Assembly: GCA_964508655.1 (NCBI GenBank)
Contig: CAZDUO010000008.1
Coordinates: forward strand, 6,014 to 70,013
Direction of reading: 5' to 3'
Source of the DNA: VBAS01 sp964508655
GTDB taxonomy: Bacteria > Bacteroidota > Bacteroidia > Chitinophagales > Chitinophagaceae
Length of the DNA stretch: 64,000 nucleotides
Part shown: in pieces, positions 41,434-50,122 of the stretch
How the letters are laid out: each line of letters starts with the position of its first letter
Numbering within the stretch: the stretch's first letter is position 1
Notes under the pieces: generated by a model
Database searches by the model: none
What the model was told of the DNA's origin: nothing
What the model saw: only the letters and a program-made list of their open reading frames with translations
Program-made: the position numbers and the translations under genes

Positions 41434-41441
41434 TACATTTG
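41434..41441 (+). promoter_or_regulatory. Bacteroidota-type -7 element TACATTTG
   Basis: A perfect TAnnTTTG match 19 bp before the ATG of purM, in the ribF-purM divergent spacer. Confidence 0.45.
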
Positions 41442-41460
41442 TGCAGGCTAAAAAAGAAAA

Positions 41461-42687
41461 ATGAAAGAAATCAAAGTTTACAACTCCCTTTCAGGAGACG
41501 GTGGTAAGGGTTTATATTCCAAACGGGGCGTATCTGCTCAGAAAGAAGAAGTGCATGCAGCCACCAAAAATCTCGACAAGGGGCTTTACCCAAATGCTTT
41601 TTGTAAAATTTATCCTGACATTTTGTGCGGCGATACCGATTGGGTAAATGTAATGCATGCTGACGGCGCCGGCACCAAATCGGCGCTTGCTTACCTGTAC
41701 TGGAAAGAAACCGGCGACGTGAATGTATGGAAAGGAATAGCGCAGGATGCCATTGTGATGAACCTTGATGACCTGCTTTGTGTGGGCATTTACAATACAC
41801 TGCTTTTTTCCTCCACCATTGACAGAAATAAAAATCTCATCCCGGCAGAAGTACTGGAAGCTGTCATCAGTGGCACACAGGAGTTTTTTGATAAAATGAA
41901 AAACTTTGGTGTAAACATTACTTACATGGGTGGCGAAACCGCCGATGTGGGTGATGTGGTGCGAACCATAGCCGTGAATGGAACCATGACAGCCCGCTGG
42001 CCCAACGCAAAACTGGTAACCAATGAAAAGATAATACCCGGCAATGTGATTGTGGGCCTCGCAGGCTTTGGGCAGGCGGGTTATGAAACGCAATACAACA
42101 GCGGCATAGCCAGCAACGGGCTCACCAGTGCAAGACACGATATGCTGGAGAAAAAGTATAGCCTGGATTTTCCGGAGTCGTTTGACAATTCATTGGAAGA
42201 ATCGGTTGTGTACATGGGCCCATACCGGTTGAATGAAAATGTTCAATGTTCAATGAATAATGTTCAATTTTCAAGTACTGTTGGAAAGCTGCTTCTTAGT
42301 CCTACCCGAACTTTTGCGCCGGTAATGAAAGAACTGCTGGAAAATCATTTTGAAAAAATTCACGGGCTGGTGCATTGCAGCGGCGGCGGGCAAACCAAGT
42401 GCATGAAATATGTACCGGACAACGTACGCATAGTAAAAGACAATTTATTTGAGCCGCCGGTAGTATTCAAACTTATTCAGGCAGCCAGTGGTGCCGATGA
42501 CCGGGAGATGTACCAGGTTTTCAATATGGGCACCCGGCTGGAGATTTATACTAATGAACCAAATGCCGCTTCCATCATCAGCGTGGCAAAAAGTTTTGGT
42601 GTGGATGCACGGGTTATCGGCAGGGTGGAGGCTGGTGTAAAGAAGGAACTGGTGATAAAAACTGAAAGAGGGCAACTCGTTTATTAA
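41461..42687 (+). CDS. purM: Phosphoribosylformylglycinamidine cyclo-ligase (AIR synthetase) with a small heptamer insert
   Basis: A 408-residue PurM-type enzyme that closes the imidazole ring using ATP. Landmarks are VMHADGAGTKSALAYLYW, VMNLDDLLCVG, YMGGETADVGDVVRTI near 158-173 and KLLLSPTRTFAPVMKEL. The Bacteroidota-type form is usually near 390 residues. Here about residues 258-271 are coded by six heptamers (42232-42273; NENVQCSMNNVQF), between GPYRL and TVGKLLL, so a short insert or replacement is likely. The catalytic regions are intact. Expressed from a TACATTTG promoter. Confidence 0.92.
   Translation: MKEIKVYNSLSGDGGKGLYSKRGVSAQKEEVHAATKNLDKGLYPNAFCKIYPDILCGDTDWVNVMHADGAGTKSALAYLYWKETGDVNVWKGIAQDAIVMNLDDLLCVGIYNTLLFSSTIDRNKNLIPAEVLEAVISGTQEFFDKMKNFGVNITYMGGETADVGDVVRTIAVNGTMTARWPNAKLVTNEKIIPGNVIVGLAGFGQAGYETQYNSGIASNGLTSARHDMLEKKYSLDFPESFDNSLEESVVYMGPYRLNENVQCSMNNVQFSSTVGKLLLSPTRTFAPVMKELLENHFEKIHGLVHCSGGGQTKCMKYVPDNVRIVKDNLFEPPVVFKLIQAASGADDREMYQVFNMGTRLEIYTNEPNAASIISVAKSFGVDARVIGRVEAGVKKELVIKTERGQLVY
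42232..42273. repeat. Heptamer array of six words inside purM
   Basis: Words aatgaaa atgttca atgttca atgaata atgttca attttca in 7-bp phase, 42 nt or 14 codons, in frame. The first word is a poorer match. Confidence 0.75.
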
Positions 42688-42722
42688 AGCTTTACTTGAT
42701 TTGCGTATTTGAATTTGGAATC

Positions 42723-43400
42723 TCAGTTTTTTGGGGGCTCTTTCACATCAAATATAGCGGCGCCGATTTCTTTCGCACCTCTTTTACGGTAAATAGTAAT
42801 AATTACTCTTCGCGGCTTATTTACTTTCACTGCGTATTCATTGCCGTCGATATAAGTTATCGTTCCCTGGCTGATGCTTACATCAAGATTTTCGTTTTTT
42901 ATTTTATCCACTTTTATCACCACATAAGTTTCTCTGCCTGTATAAAACACATGATCATTTTTGAGTGAAATTTCAAAACCATCGGCTGCAACAACAAAGG
43001 TGACGGGTTGTTTTCGATAAGCTTTTACGGTACGGCCGTTTTGGCTGGCCGGTACCCATTGCGGACCTTTACTAATAATTTTGATTACTTCTTCTTCCAT
43101 ACCATAGCCATGATTGGTCAATGCCTTTACATTGGAAATATTTCCTTCCTTATCCACTATAAATTGTATAAATACAGTATAAGTTCCTGCCGGGGCGCCA
43201 TGATCAACCGGAACATTTGCATTCAGTTTTTTTTCAAGGTATTTTCTCCATTCTCTATCGCCGCCGGGAAATCTGGCTTCAATATCTACCTTTTCAAAAA
43301 TCCTTTCAACACCGCTGCTGTCAACCGCAACTACCGTTCCCTGGCCAGCTGCATTTTGAAAAAACAAAAACCCAAAGGCGAGTATGATAATAATTTTCAT
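42723..43400 (-). CDS. TonB C-terminal-domain protein with GldM-like tail
   Basis: A 225-residue exported protein (signal ends FFQNAAGQ). Residues about 40-135 form a TonB C-terminal fold (FPGGDREWRKYLEKKL, YTVFIQFIVDKEGNISNVKA, QWVPASQNGRTVKAYRKQPVTF). About 150-222 is a beta domain (VFYTGRETYVVIKVDKIKN, YAVKVNKPRRVIITIYRKR) resembling the C-terminal domains of the gliding protein GldM. There is no membrane helix beyond the signal, so it cannot transduce ExbB/D energy directly. It may be a periplasmic binding or scaffold protein. The fusion is inferred from pattern only. Confidence 0.65.
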   Translation of the reverse strand: MKIIIILAFGFLFFQNAAGQGTVVAVDSSGVERIFEKVDIEARFPGGDREWRKYLEKKLNANVPVDHGAPAGTYTVFIQFIVDKEGNISNVKALTNHGYGMEEEVIKIISKGPQWVPASQNGRTVKAYRKQPVTFVVAADGFEISLKNDHVFYTGRETYVVIKVDKIKNENLDVSISQGTITYIDGNEYAVKVNKPRRVIITIYRKRGAKEIGAAIFDVKEPPKN

Positions 43401-43498
43401 GGGAGAAAAATTTTATGCCGCGATAAAATTATCCTTTTTTTTGATTTTTTAATCTTCTCCACAATACTTTCCCTTATTTTGCATCAAACCCCGTTGGA

Positions 43499-44188
43499 AT
43501 GGCCGATAACATTATAGAACTGAGCCACGCAAATATTTACCAGGGTGATAACCCGATACTGCAGGATGTAAACCTGTCGGTGAAGAAAGGAGAATTTGTT
43601 TACCTGGTGGGCAAAACCGGCACCGGCAAATCAAGCCTGTTGAAAACGCTTTATGGTGAGTTGCCGCTGAAAGAAGGTGAAGGCCTGGTGAATGGTTTTG
43701 ATTTGCGCAAGCTCGACTGGAAAAAAGTACCTTACCTGCGCCGCACCCTCGGTGTGGTGTTCCAGGATTTTCAACTGCTTACCGACCGCAACGTAAATGA
43801 AAACCTCCGCTTTGTGCTTACAGCCACCGGCTGGAAGGATAAAAAGCTGATGGATGAAAAAATAATGGATGTGCTGGACAAAGTGGGACTGAAAGCCAAA
43901 GGTTTTAAAATGCCCTTTGAACTGAGCGGTGGCGAACAGCAGCGGGTGGATATTGCAAGAGCATTGCTCAACTCACCTAAAGTGATACTGGCCGATGAAC
44001 CGACGGGCAACCTTGACCCTGAAACATCGGATGAAATTATGAACCTGCTGATTCATATTGCCAGAGATTTTGGAACCACCGTGGTAATGGCCTCGCATGA
44101 TTATATCGTAGTGCAGAAATTTCCCGCCCGCATGATACGCACCGAAAGAGGGCGGGTGATAGACAACGCTACCATATCCATTGAATAA
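43499..44188 (+). CDS. ftsE: Cell-division ABC transporter ATP-binding protein FtsE
   Basis: A 229-residue ABC ATPase. Walker A is LVGKTGTGKSSLLKTLYG near 37-54. The Q-loop is VVFQDFQLLTDRNV, the signature LSGGEQQRVDIARALL, and Walker B VILADEPTGNLDPETSDEI. The family member FtsE works with FtsX to control septal wall hydrolases at the inner membrane. No FtsX gene is adjacent. It ends 20 bp inside the convergent glycosyltransferase gene, so the two 3' ends overlap. Confidence 0.88.
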   Translation: MADNIIELSHANIYQGDNPILQDVNLSVKKGEFVYLVGKTGTGKSSLLKTLYGELPLKEGEGLVNGFDLRKLDWKKVPYLRRTLGVVFQDFQLLTDRNVNENLRFVLTATGWKDKKLMDEKIMDVLDKVGLKAKGFKMPFELSGGEQQRVDIARALLNSPKVILADEPTGNLDPETSDEIMNLLIHIARDFGTTVVMASHDYIVVQKFPARMIRTERGRVIDNATISIE

Positions 44189-45296
44189 GCCGGCGGGCAT
44201 TTTTCCTGTTGTCAAAAATCTGCGGTAACAGGTTTTTTCTCAAAACAATTTCTTCTTCTGAAAAAAGTTGGCGATAAAGCTGTGCGGTGAGGGATGCAAA
44301 AGATGCGGCATTGGTACCGATGTGACAGGCCGGCTCCATACCCGTACCCTGTACAGCCGCATCGTTTACCACGCAATGCCTGCCGTTGTACAGCGCATTA
44401 ATGAGTTTTAGTTTTACACCCGTTGTGTTAAATGAAGGCAGCACATGCACCTGCGCACTTGCAATCAGTTCATCCAGTTGCTCATCATCGGGGTTGGCAA
44501 CCAGGGTGCAGTTTTTATGCTTTTGAATTTTTGATATCAATCTCTTTGTCGGGTTTTTGCCGGCAATAAAAAAAGGAAGCCCGTTCAGGGAAAAAACTTT
44601 TTCCGTCAGCCATGCAGCGGCTTTTTCATTTTCTGCTACAGACAAATTTCCGTGATAAAGACAATAAGTGCCCAACCCTTCCCGGCATTTAATTTCCGTA
44701 TGCGGAATGAAAACCGGCAGGTAGCGGGTATCGGTTTTATCAAATTCCATTTTATAATAAACAGCATCATTGGCTGAAACGGCAATCACCGGCAGGTTGG
44801 CAGGCAGCTTTTTTTCATAGCTCTGCAGAAAAATACTTTCATTCAGGAAATAAATTTTCCTGAACAGGTTGCGTTCACGCTGAAAAAGCTGGCTGTAGTA
44901 GAGGGACTCGACATTATGCAACCGCAGAAAAACTTTACGGCCGGCAGCAAGCAATGGCTTTAGAAAAGCAGTACAATGAATGCCCTCCATCAATACCGGG
45001 TGTTCATCCTTCAACAGGTTTTCCAGCAGCAAAGGATTGTTTCTCGATTTCACAATGTAAGGCATGTTGAGTGATAATCCCTGCCAGCCCCTGAAGCGTT
45101 TGTAATAGTTTACTTCTTCACAGTATTTATCCAGTTCTGGTTGAAATCCCCTGCCGTATTCGAAACAATGCAGTTTGATACTGATGCCTTCCGCATGAAG
45201 GGCTTTCAGTTTGTAAAATAAATCCACCACGCCGCCGTAATCGGCAGGCCACGGTACATCATGACTGATGATATGAAGTTTTTTCCCGTTATTCAT
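44169..45296 (-). CDS. Glycosyltransferase (GT-B type)
   Basis: A 375-residue cytoplasmic or membrane-associated glycosyltransferase. The N-terminal half opens LHIISHDVPWPADYGGVVDLFYKL, the acceptor side. The C-terminal half has GTYCLYHGNLSVAENEKAA and LIASAQVHVLPSFNTTGVKLK, the nucleotide-sugar side of GT4-like enzymes. It probably adds a sugar to a cell-surface glycan. Its ATG overlaps the upstream glycosyltransferase stop by 8 bp (ATGAATAA), so translation is coupled. The 3' end overlaps ftsE by 20 bp. Confidence 0.82.
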   Translation of the reverse strand: MNNGKKLHIISHDVPWPADYGGVVDLFYKLKALHAEGISIKLHCFEYGRGFQPELDKYCEEVNYYKRFRGWQGLSLNMPYIVKSRNNPLLLENLLKDEHPVLMEGIHCTAFLKPLLAAGRKVFLRLHNVESLYYSQLFQRERNLFRKIYFLNESIFLQSYEKKLPANLPVIAVSANDAVYYKMEFDKTDTRYLPVFIPHTEIKCREGLGTYCLYHGNLSVAENEKAAAWLTEKVFSLNGLPFFIAGKNPTKRLISKIQKHKNCTLVANPDDEQLDELIASAQVHVLPSFNTTGVKLKLINALYNGRHCVVNDAAVQGTGMEPACHIGTNAASFASLTAQLYRQLFSEEEIVLRKNLLPQIFDNRKNARRLIQWIW

Positions 45297-46380
45297 TTCT
45301 CAGTTTGCTGTAAAAATCCAGCAGCCTTTGTTTTTCTTTTTGCCAGCATAATTCCTGTCTTGCTCTCAGGCAGTTTTGTCTTAGCCGGTCATAAAGCAAT
45401 GTATTGTTAAGAAGTTTGCTGAGAGCTCCTGCAATTGTTCCGGGTTCAAGGTCATCAATCAGCTCTGCGACTTCAAACTGTTTATTTATTTTCCGGTACT
45501 CAGGGTAATTCATCGTCACCTGCGGTGTGCCGGAATGGATGTAGTCAAAAAATTTGTTTGACAAAGAAAGGTACTGGTTCAGCCCTCTTTTATCAAAAGG
45601 ATTCACAGCAATCATTGCTGCTTCCGTTTTTGCCCTCAAAGCTTCCGGCGCCAGCATACCAAAAAATTTCACTTTATCCGAAACACTATTTATTGCCACG
45701 GCAGTTTTCATTTCATCCATGAAATTTCCATCGCCACAAACCCACAGCAGGGCGTTTACATCTTTCATAGCTGCCGCCAGGTATTCCAAACCTCTTCCTT
45801 TGTTGACGGCACCCTGGTAAAGAACAATGCCCGGTGATTTGCTATGCGTATCTGTTTCCTGCAACACAGGCACATTCCTGATGACTTCATAGCTGGCTCC
45901 GTAATATTTTTTAAACTCCGCCGCCAGACTTTCACTTACCGTATAACCATACCTGAAGCGGTGAATCATTTTTCTTTCCACCCAATGCCAAAACCGGTAA
46001 ATGGCCGGGCGGCTTACCACTTCATCCAGCTGCGAAAAAAATTCGTGTGCATCATAAACCCTCTTTGTCCTTTTCAAAACTGAAGCAAAATAAACAGGCA
46101 GGATAGTATCCAGGTCAATGGCGCAAATACAATCTGTTTTTTTAATCAGGAGGTAAAAAAATAAACGGATATTGTATTCTGCATAAAAAAATTTGCCTTT
46201 TACAAACCAGCAGCCAAGCCGCCGCTGCCGGTAAGATGCAGGCGGAAAAGGAGGGGAGTGTTTCAGCCGTCTGCCCACCAGGAGCACATCATAACCCGCC
46301 GAAGCAAGTGTGCTGCAGATGCGCTGCATCCGCTGATCGTAAGTAAGATCATTTGTTACAGTAAAAATTATCTTTTTCAA
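45289..46380 (-). CDS. Glycosyltransferase family 4-like
   Basis: A 363-residue glycosyltransferase starting at TTG (46380-46378). An in-frame stop lies two codons further upstream and the N-terminus KKIIFTVTNDLTYDQRM is family-like, so TTG is the likely start. The middle has KRVYDAHEFFSQLDEVV. The C-terminal domain has GIVLYQGAVNKGRGLEYL, WVCGDGNFMDEM and KFFDYIHSGTPQVTMNYPEY. The donor and acceptor are unknown. It is the first of a coupled pair, after the outer membrane receptor gene and its terminator. Confidence 0.85.
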   Translation of the reverse strand: MKKIIFTVTNDLTYDQRMQRICSTLASAGYDVLLVGRRLKHSPPFPPASYRQRRLGCWFVKGKFFYAEYNIRLFFYLLIKKTDCICAIDLDTILPVYFASVLKRTKRVYDAHEFFSQLDEVVSRPAIYRFWHWVERKMIHRFRYGYTVSESLAAEFKKYYGASYEVIRNVPVLQETDTHSKSPGIVLYQGAVNKGRGLEYLAAAMKDVNALLWVCGDGNFMDEMKTAVAINSVSDKVKFFGMLAPEALRAKTEAAMIAVNPFDKRGLNQYLSLSNKFFDYIHSGTPQVTMNYPEYRKINKQFEVAELIDDLEPGTIAGALSKLLNNTLLYDRLRQNCLRARQELCWQKEKQRLLDFYSKLRNE

Positions 46381-46401
46381 ACCGGTTCAAATATAAACGA
46401 A

Positions 46402-46427
46402 AAGCCCCGACCATGTGACCGGGGCTT
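46402..46427 (-). terminator. Hairpin terminator of the outer membrane receptor gene
   Basis: On the minus strand AAGCCCCG ... CGGGGCTT (8-bp arms) followed by TTCGTTTATATTT. It sits 19 bp after the receptor stop and ahead of the glycosyltransferase pair. Confidence 0.75.
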
Positions 46428-46446
46428 ACAACAGGAAAAGAATTTA

Positions 46447-49083
46447 TCAGAAGTTCATATCCGTATTGTTCATGCTTTCTCTTTCGCCTCTCATGTTTTT
46501 GCGTTTGAAAAGATTGGGGTCGAATTTTCCGAAACGCCAGCTAAAGTTCAGGCGAAGCATCTGCGGATCGCGGCGGCGGAATACATCCTGCACAAAATAG
46601 AGCGACTCGGAATGAATGTACGAACGGCGGGTTCTGAGTATATCGTTTATATTAAGTGAAATGGATGCAGCACGGTTTTTCAGGAACTCATATCTAAACC
46701 CAAGATCAACAAAATAATTTGACCGCACATAACCCTGCGCTGAGGACTGCGGACCAAACATGGGGCCCATGCCAAAGCGCTGGCCACCGCCGCTGCCGCC
46801 GGGTGGCAAAATGGTTTTTGAATTGTATTCACCTGTAAGCTGGATGGAGAAATTCTTTGGCAGCTTAAAAGTGTTGTTCAGTTTGCCAAACCAGCTTGCA
46901 AACTGGTCAGGTTGCGGCTGGGCAGCATCTTCCAGTTTTATTTTCGAGGTATAAAGATTCAGGTTTGAAGTCAGGTCCCACCACTTGGCCACTTTGTTTT
47001 TCATCGTCAGCTCCAGGCCAGTTACATAACTTGAATTAGCATTGATGTACGTATTAATCACATACTCTTTGGCATTCACCGGGCTGGTAAATTTTTCCTG
47101 GAAGCTGGTGATAAGGTCATTGGTGTTTTTATAGTACAGCGTGGCCAGGAAGTTGTCTTTGTTTTTGAAAACCTTCTGGTACGAAACTTCGACGGAGTTG
47201 GTAAACTCCGGTGTCAGGTCTGGATTGCCTTTGCGCAGGTTCAGAAAATCCGACGAATCGGTGAACGGCGTCAGCTGGAAAAAGTTGGGCCGGTTGATTC
47301 GTCTGGTGTAATTCAGCTGCAGTTCCTGGTCATTCTTCAGTTTCTGGCTCAGGAAAACGCTGGGGAAGAAACTCACCGGGAAATCGTTGGTGAATTTTTC
47401 ACCCGTTTTCAGCAGCTTGCCTGTATAGCTTGAACTTTCCACCCGCAGACCAAGCTGGTAGCCGAAATTTTTTATTTGATTTGAATATGTGGTGTAAGCT
47501 GCCAGCACATGATCATCACTTTCATAATCCACCTGCGATGCCGGTTGCAAAATCAGTTCGCCGGTATTGGGATTTACAATATAAAACGCATTGGTGCTGC
47601 TCGACCGGTTGAAGGCTGCACGCAGTCCCATCTCCACTTTTGATTTATCGTTTATAGGGTTGGTGAAATCGGTTTGCAAAACAAGGCTTTCGCCGCTGCC
47701 GGTTGCTTTTTGCTGCTGCAAAAAACTGTTAGTAACAGTACCACCGGGTGAATTGAAATAATCTGACTGAATTAAACTGTTGTTTTTATTGGTTCGCTTG
47801 TTATAGGTAACATCGGCCGTCCAGTCTCTGCCTGCTTTAGGAAAATTGTGTTTGAAACTAAGCTGTGCACCACGGAACCGGAATTTGCCTTCAGAATTTG
47901 TTAATCGTTCGCTGTATGAACTTGTTTTTACCGTGTATAAAGAATCAACCAGCAATTCGCTGAAATTTTCAGGATTAAAATTGCCGCCGCCATAACTGCC
48001 GCTTGCAGAAAGCGTATTTCTGTTATTGATAAAATAATCAATACCGCCCCTGAAAAACCTGAAATTCCCTTTGTTTTCATTCCTGTCATCCTGGTGAAGG
48101 ATGGTGTTGGGCTGATCCAAAATATTGTATCGTTCAGTAAAGCCGGTGCCGATGGATTTGCGCTGGTTATAATTGGCGCTTCCAAACAGGTTCACTTTAT
48201 TCTGGCGGAGGTTAAAATCGCCGCCGAGGCCCACTCTTGCTCTTGAATCAATGTTGCTGCGTATGCTTCCGTTATAGCCCACTTTTTTGTTTTTCTTCAA
48301 AACAATATTCAGAATGCCGGCGGTGCCGCCTGATGCATCATACTTGGCCGAAGGATTGGTAATGATTTCAACCGATTCGATGGCATCAGCCGGAATCTGG
48401 TCTAGCTGCATGGTAGTTGGACGTCCGTCAACAAAAATCTGGGGTGCATTGTTGCGCATGGTCACATTGCCGTCAAGGTCCACTGAAACCGAAGGCACAT
48501 TCTTCATCACATCCACGGCGGTGCCGCCGGCCGAAACCACATCTTTTTCTACATTATAAACCTTCCTGTCTATGCCAAGCTGAAAAAGCGGTTTTGAGGA
48601 AGTGACGGTGACGGTACCAAGCACCTTTGCATCAATTTCCAGTTTTATATTTCCAAGATCTTTATCAATTGCATTCAGCATGGCGCTCATATCAGCATTG
48701 CCGGGTTGCATTTTTATTTCGAAACTTACATTCTGTTCCAACGTTTGAAATCCGATGGCAGATATTTTCAGTTTTGACTGGCCAAAAAGAGGAACATTTT
48801 CTATACTGAATTCGCCATTGGCTTTGGTCAGCATGCCGCCAATAATCACATCCTTTCTTTTTTTGGTGGCGGTATCAAACCTGCTTTGAATCAGTTGAAC
48901 CGAGGCCGCATCTACCGGCTTCCCGGATTGTGTTTCCACAATCTTGCCATACATACGACCACTCATTTGCTGGCCGTTTCCAAATCCGCCGCGGTTGCCA
49001 TTGCCACCCGGCGAAGATGGTATTTGTGCGAATAATCCAAACCCGATAAGGCTTAATAGTAAACTGAAAACTAATTTGTTCAT
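46447..49083 (-). CDS. Outer membrane beta-barrel receptor, TonB-receptor-like (CarboxypepD_reg plus plug)
   Basis: An 878-residue outer membrane protein. Signal ends near LIGFGLFAQ, then a Gly/Asn-rich linker. The regulatory-like sandwich covers about 40-125 (GKIVETQSGKPVDAASVQL). The plug covers about 160-260 (VSAGGTAVDVMKNVPSVSV, IFVDGRPTTMQLDQIPADAI). The remaining ~600 residues form a barrel of the OMP_b-brl_3 kind. The C-terminus LNFSWRFGKFDPNLFKRKN extends past the last strand by about 25 polar residues. No SusD partner. The substrate is unknown. A CACCTTTG promoter-like element lies upstream. Confidence 0.88.
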   Translation of the reverse strand: MNKLVFSLLLSLIGFGLFAQIPSSPGGNGNRGGFGNGQQMSGRMYGKIVETQSGKPVDAASVQLIQSRFDTATKKRKDVIIGGMLTKANGEFSIENVPLFGQSKLKISAIGFQTLEQNVSFEIKMQPGNADMSAMLNAIDKDLGNIKLEIDAKVLGTVTVTSSKPLFQLGIDRKVYNVEKDVVSAGGTAVDVMKNVPSVSVDLDGNVTMRNNAPQIFVDGRPTTMQLDQIPADAIESVEIITNPSAKYDASGGTAGILNIVLKKNKKVGYNGSIRSNIDSRARVGLGGDFNLRQNKVNLFGSANYNQRKSIGTGFTERYNILDQPNTILHQDDRNENKGNFRFFRGGIDYFINNRNTLSASGSYGGGNFNPENFSELLVDSLYTVKTSSYSERLTNSEGKFRFRGAQLSFKHNFPKAGRDWTADVTYNKRTNKNNSLIQSDYFNSPGGTVTNSFLQQQKATGSGESLVLQTDFTNPINDKSKVEMGLRAAFNRSSSTNAFYIVNPNTGELILQPASQVDYESDDHVLAAYTTYSNQIKNFGYQLGLRVESSSYTGKLLKTGEKFTNDFPVSFFPSVFLSQKLKNDQELQLNYTRRINRPNFFQLTPFTDSSDFLNLRKGNPDLTPEFTNSVEVSYQKVFKNKDNFLATLYYKNTNDLITSFQEKFTSPVNAKEYVINTYINANSSYVTGLELTMKNKVAKWWDLTSNLNLYTSKIKLEDAAQPQPDQFASWFGKLNNTFKLPKNFSIQLTGEYNSKTILPPGGSGGGQRFGMGPMFGPQSSAQGYVRSNYFVDLGFRYEFLKNRAASISLNINDILRTRRSYIHSESLYFVQDVFRRRDPQMLRLNFSWRFGKFDPNLFKRKNMRGERESMNNTDMNF

Positions 49084-49108
49084 TTTGTGAATTTTAGTTT
49101 TAGACGTG

Positions 49109-49116
49109 CAAAGGTG
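49109..49116 (-). promoter_or_regulatory. Variant -7 element CACCTTTG (minus strand)
   Basis: CACCTTTG followed by CACG, 25 bp before the ATG of the 878-residue receptor. It is one mismatch from TAnnTTTG. The same element precedes the OmpA gene at 56353-56360. Confidence 0.35.
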
Positions 49117-49212
49117 TAATAACCTTCCCTCAATTCATTTTTTTAATGATAAATGGCAAAGGCAACTCATAAATGGAGAATGCTACTGACGGAAAAAAGA
49201 ATACGAACGACC

Positions 49213-49818
49213 CTACGTACTGAGCAGTGTGATAAGCACCTGGACCAGGCCGATGATAAACCCAATAACCCCGCCAAGAATTTCCACAAACCGGAATTCT
49301 TTGCTCATAATCTGGTAGAGGATGGATTCAAGTTTATCAGTAGAAAATGCAGCCACTTTTTCCGTCACTATTTTTTCCAGGTCCAGCTCTTTCTGCAGGT
49401 GACCGGCGTAGTTTTTCATTACCTGCGGAAAAAGAGTTTCGAGCTCCTGCATAAAAATTCTTTTAAGCGAATTGATGGTTCGGTCGCCAATAAACAGGCT
49501 CAGGAAAGGCATTTCATCGCCGAGTTTTATGCGCAGAAAATTGTCCACATGCTTTTCTATCATCGGCAGCAGCTTCTGAAGGTTTTGCGGGCTGGCAATT
49601 TTTTGCTCGATATCTTCAAACGAAAGGAACTCGGCACTTACCATCCTGCCAAGTTTTTCGGCAAAAATTTGCTGTCGCTTAGGAAAAACACCCTGAAAGC
49701 TGAATCCTAAAAACCGTTTCGGCTCTCTAGGGTGAAAAAGCATTTTAATCGCAATCCAGTTTGTCACCCAACCGATGAACGCAGAGATAAAAGGAATAAG
49801 AAGGAGCCAGTAGTTCAT
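49213..49818 (-). CDS. DUF445-family membrane protein
   Basis: A 201-residue protein. The first helix carries the DUF445 opening WLLLIPFISAFIGWVTNWIAIKMLFHP. The central part is a long amphipathic helical region (residues about 45-165, with KLGRMVSAEFLSFEDIEQKI). A last hydrophobic helix lies at 178-199 (VIGFIIGLVQVLITLL). This is the short form of the family; no enzymatic role is known. Transcribed away from the tRNA-His gene. Confidence 0.88.
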   Translation of the reverse strand: MNYWLLLIPFISAFIGWVTNWIAIKMLFHPREPKRFLGFSFQGVFPKRQQIFAEKLGRMVSAEFLSFEDIEQKIASPQNLQKLLPMIEKHVDNFLRIKLGDEMPFLSLFIGDRTINSLKRIFMQELETLFPQVMKNYAGHLQKELDLEKIVTEKVAAFSTDKLESILYQIMSKEFRFVEILGGVIGFIIGLVQVLITLLST

Positions 49819-49915
49819 TTAAAAAGTTGGACAAAGAAACAGAATCAAGCGGGTGGTTCAAAATCTCATTTTGGCTGCAAAAGCTATTTATTTATTTTTG
49901 CGGTTACAAAAAACG

Positions 49916-49989
49916 GTGGCTGTAGCTCAGTTGGTTAGAGCATCAGATTGTGGTTCTGAGGGTCGTGGGTTCGAGCCCCATCAGCCACC
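49916..49989 (+). tRNA. tRNA-His: tRNA-His (anticodon GTG)
   Basis: The cloverleaf is complete. Acceptor arms are GTGGCTG and CAGCCAC. The D arm is GCTC AGTTGGTTA GAGC. The anticodon stem-loop TCAGA TTGTGGT TCTGA has GTG, and the T arm has GTGGG TTCGAGC CCCAT. G49915 just before it and C49989 form the G-1:C73 pair special to tRNA-His. No CCA is encoded. It is followed by a terminator. Confidence 0.97.
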
Positions 49990-50005
49990 CAAAAAATCAA
50001 AAAAG

Positions 50006-50036
50006 AAAACTTCCGGGTCACGGAGGTTTTTTCTTT
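50006..50036 (+). terminator. Hairpin terminator after tRNA-His
   Basis: AAAACTTCCG GGTCA CGGAGGTTTT with one G-U pair, followed by TTCTTTT. Confidence 0.8.
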
Positions 50037-50122
50037 TACCATCTTTCCACCAATCATCAAAAAGCGTTGTTAAAAGGCATCATGAGTAAGAAAACCCGTG
50101 ATTTTGCGTTATTTTTACTGCC

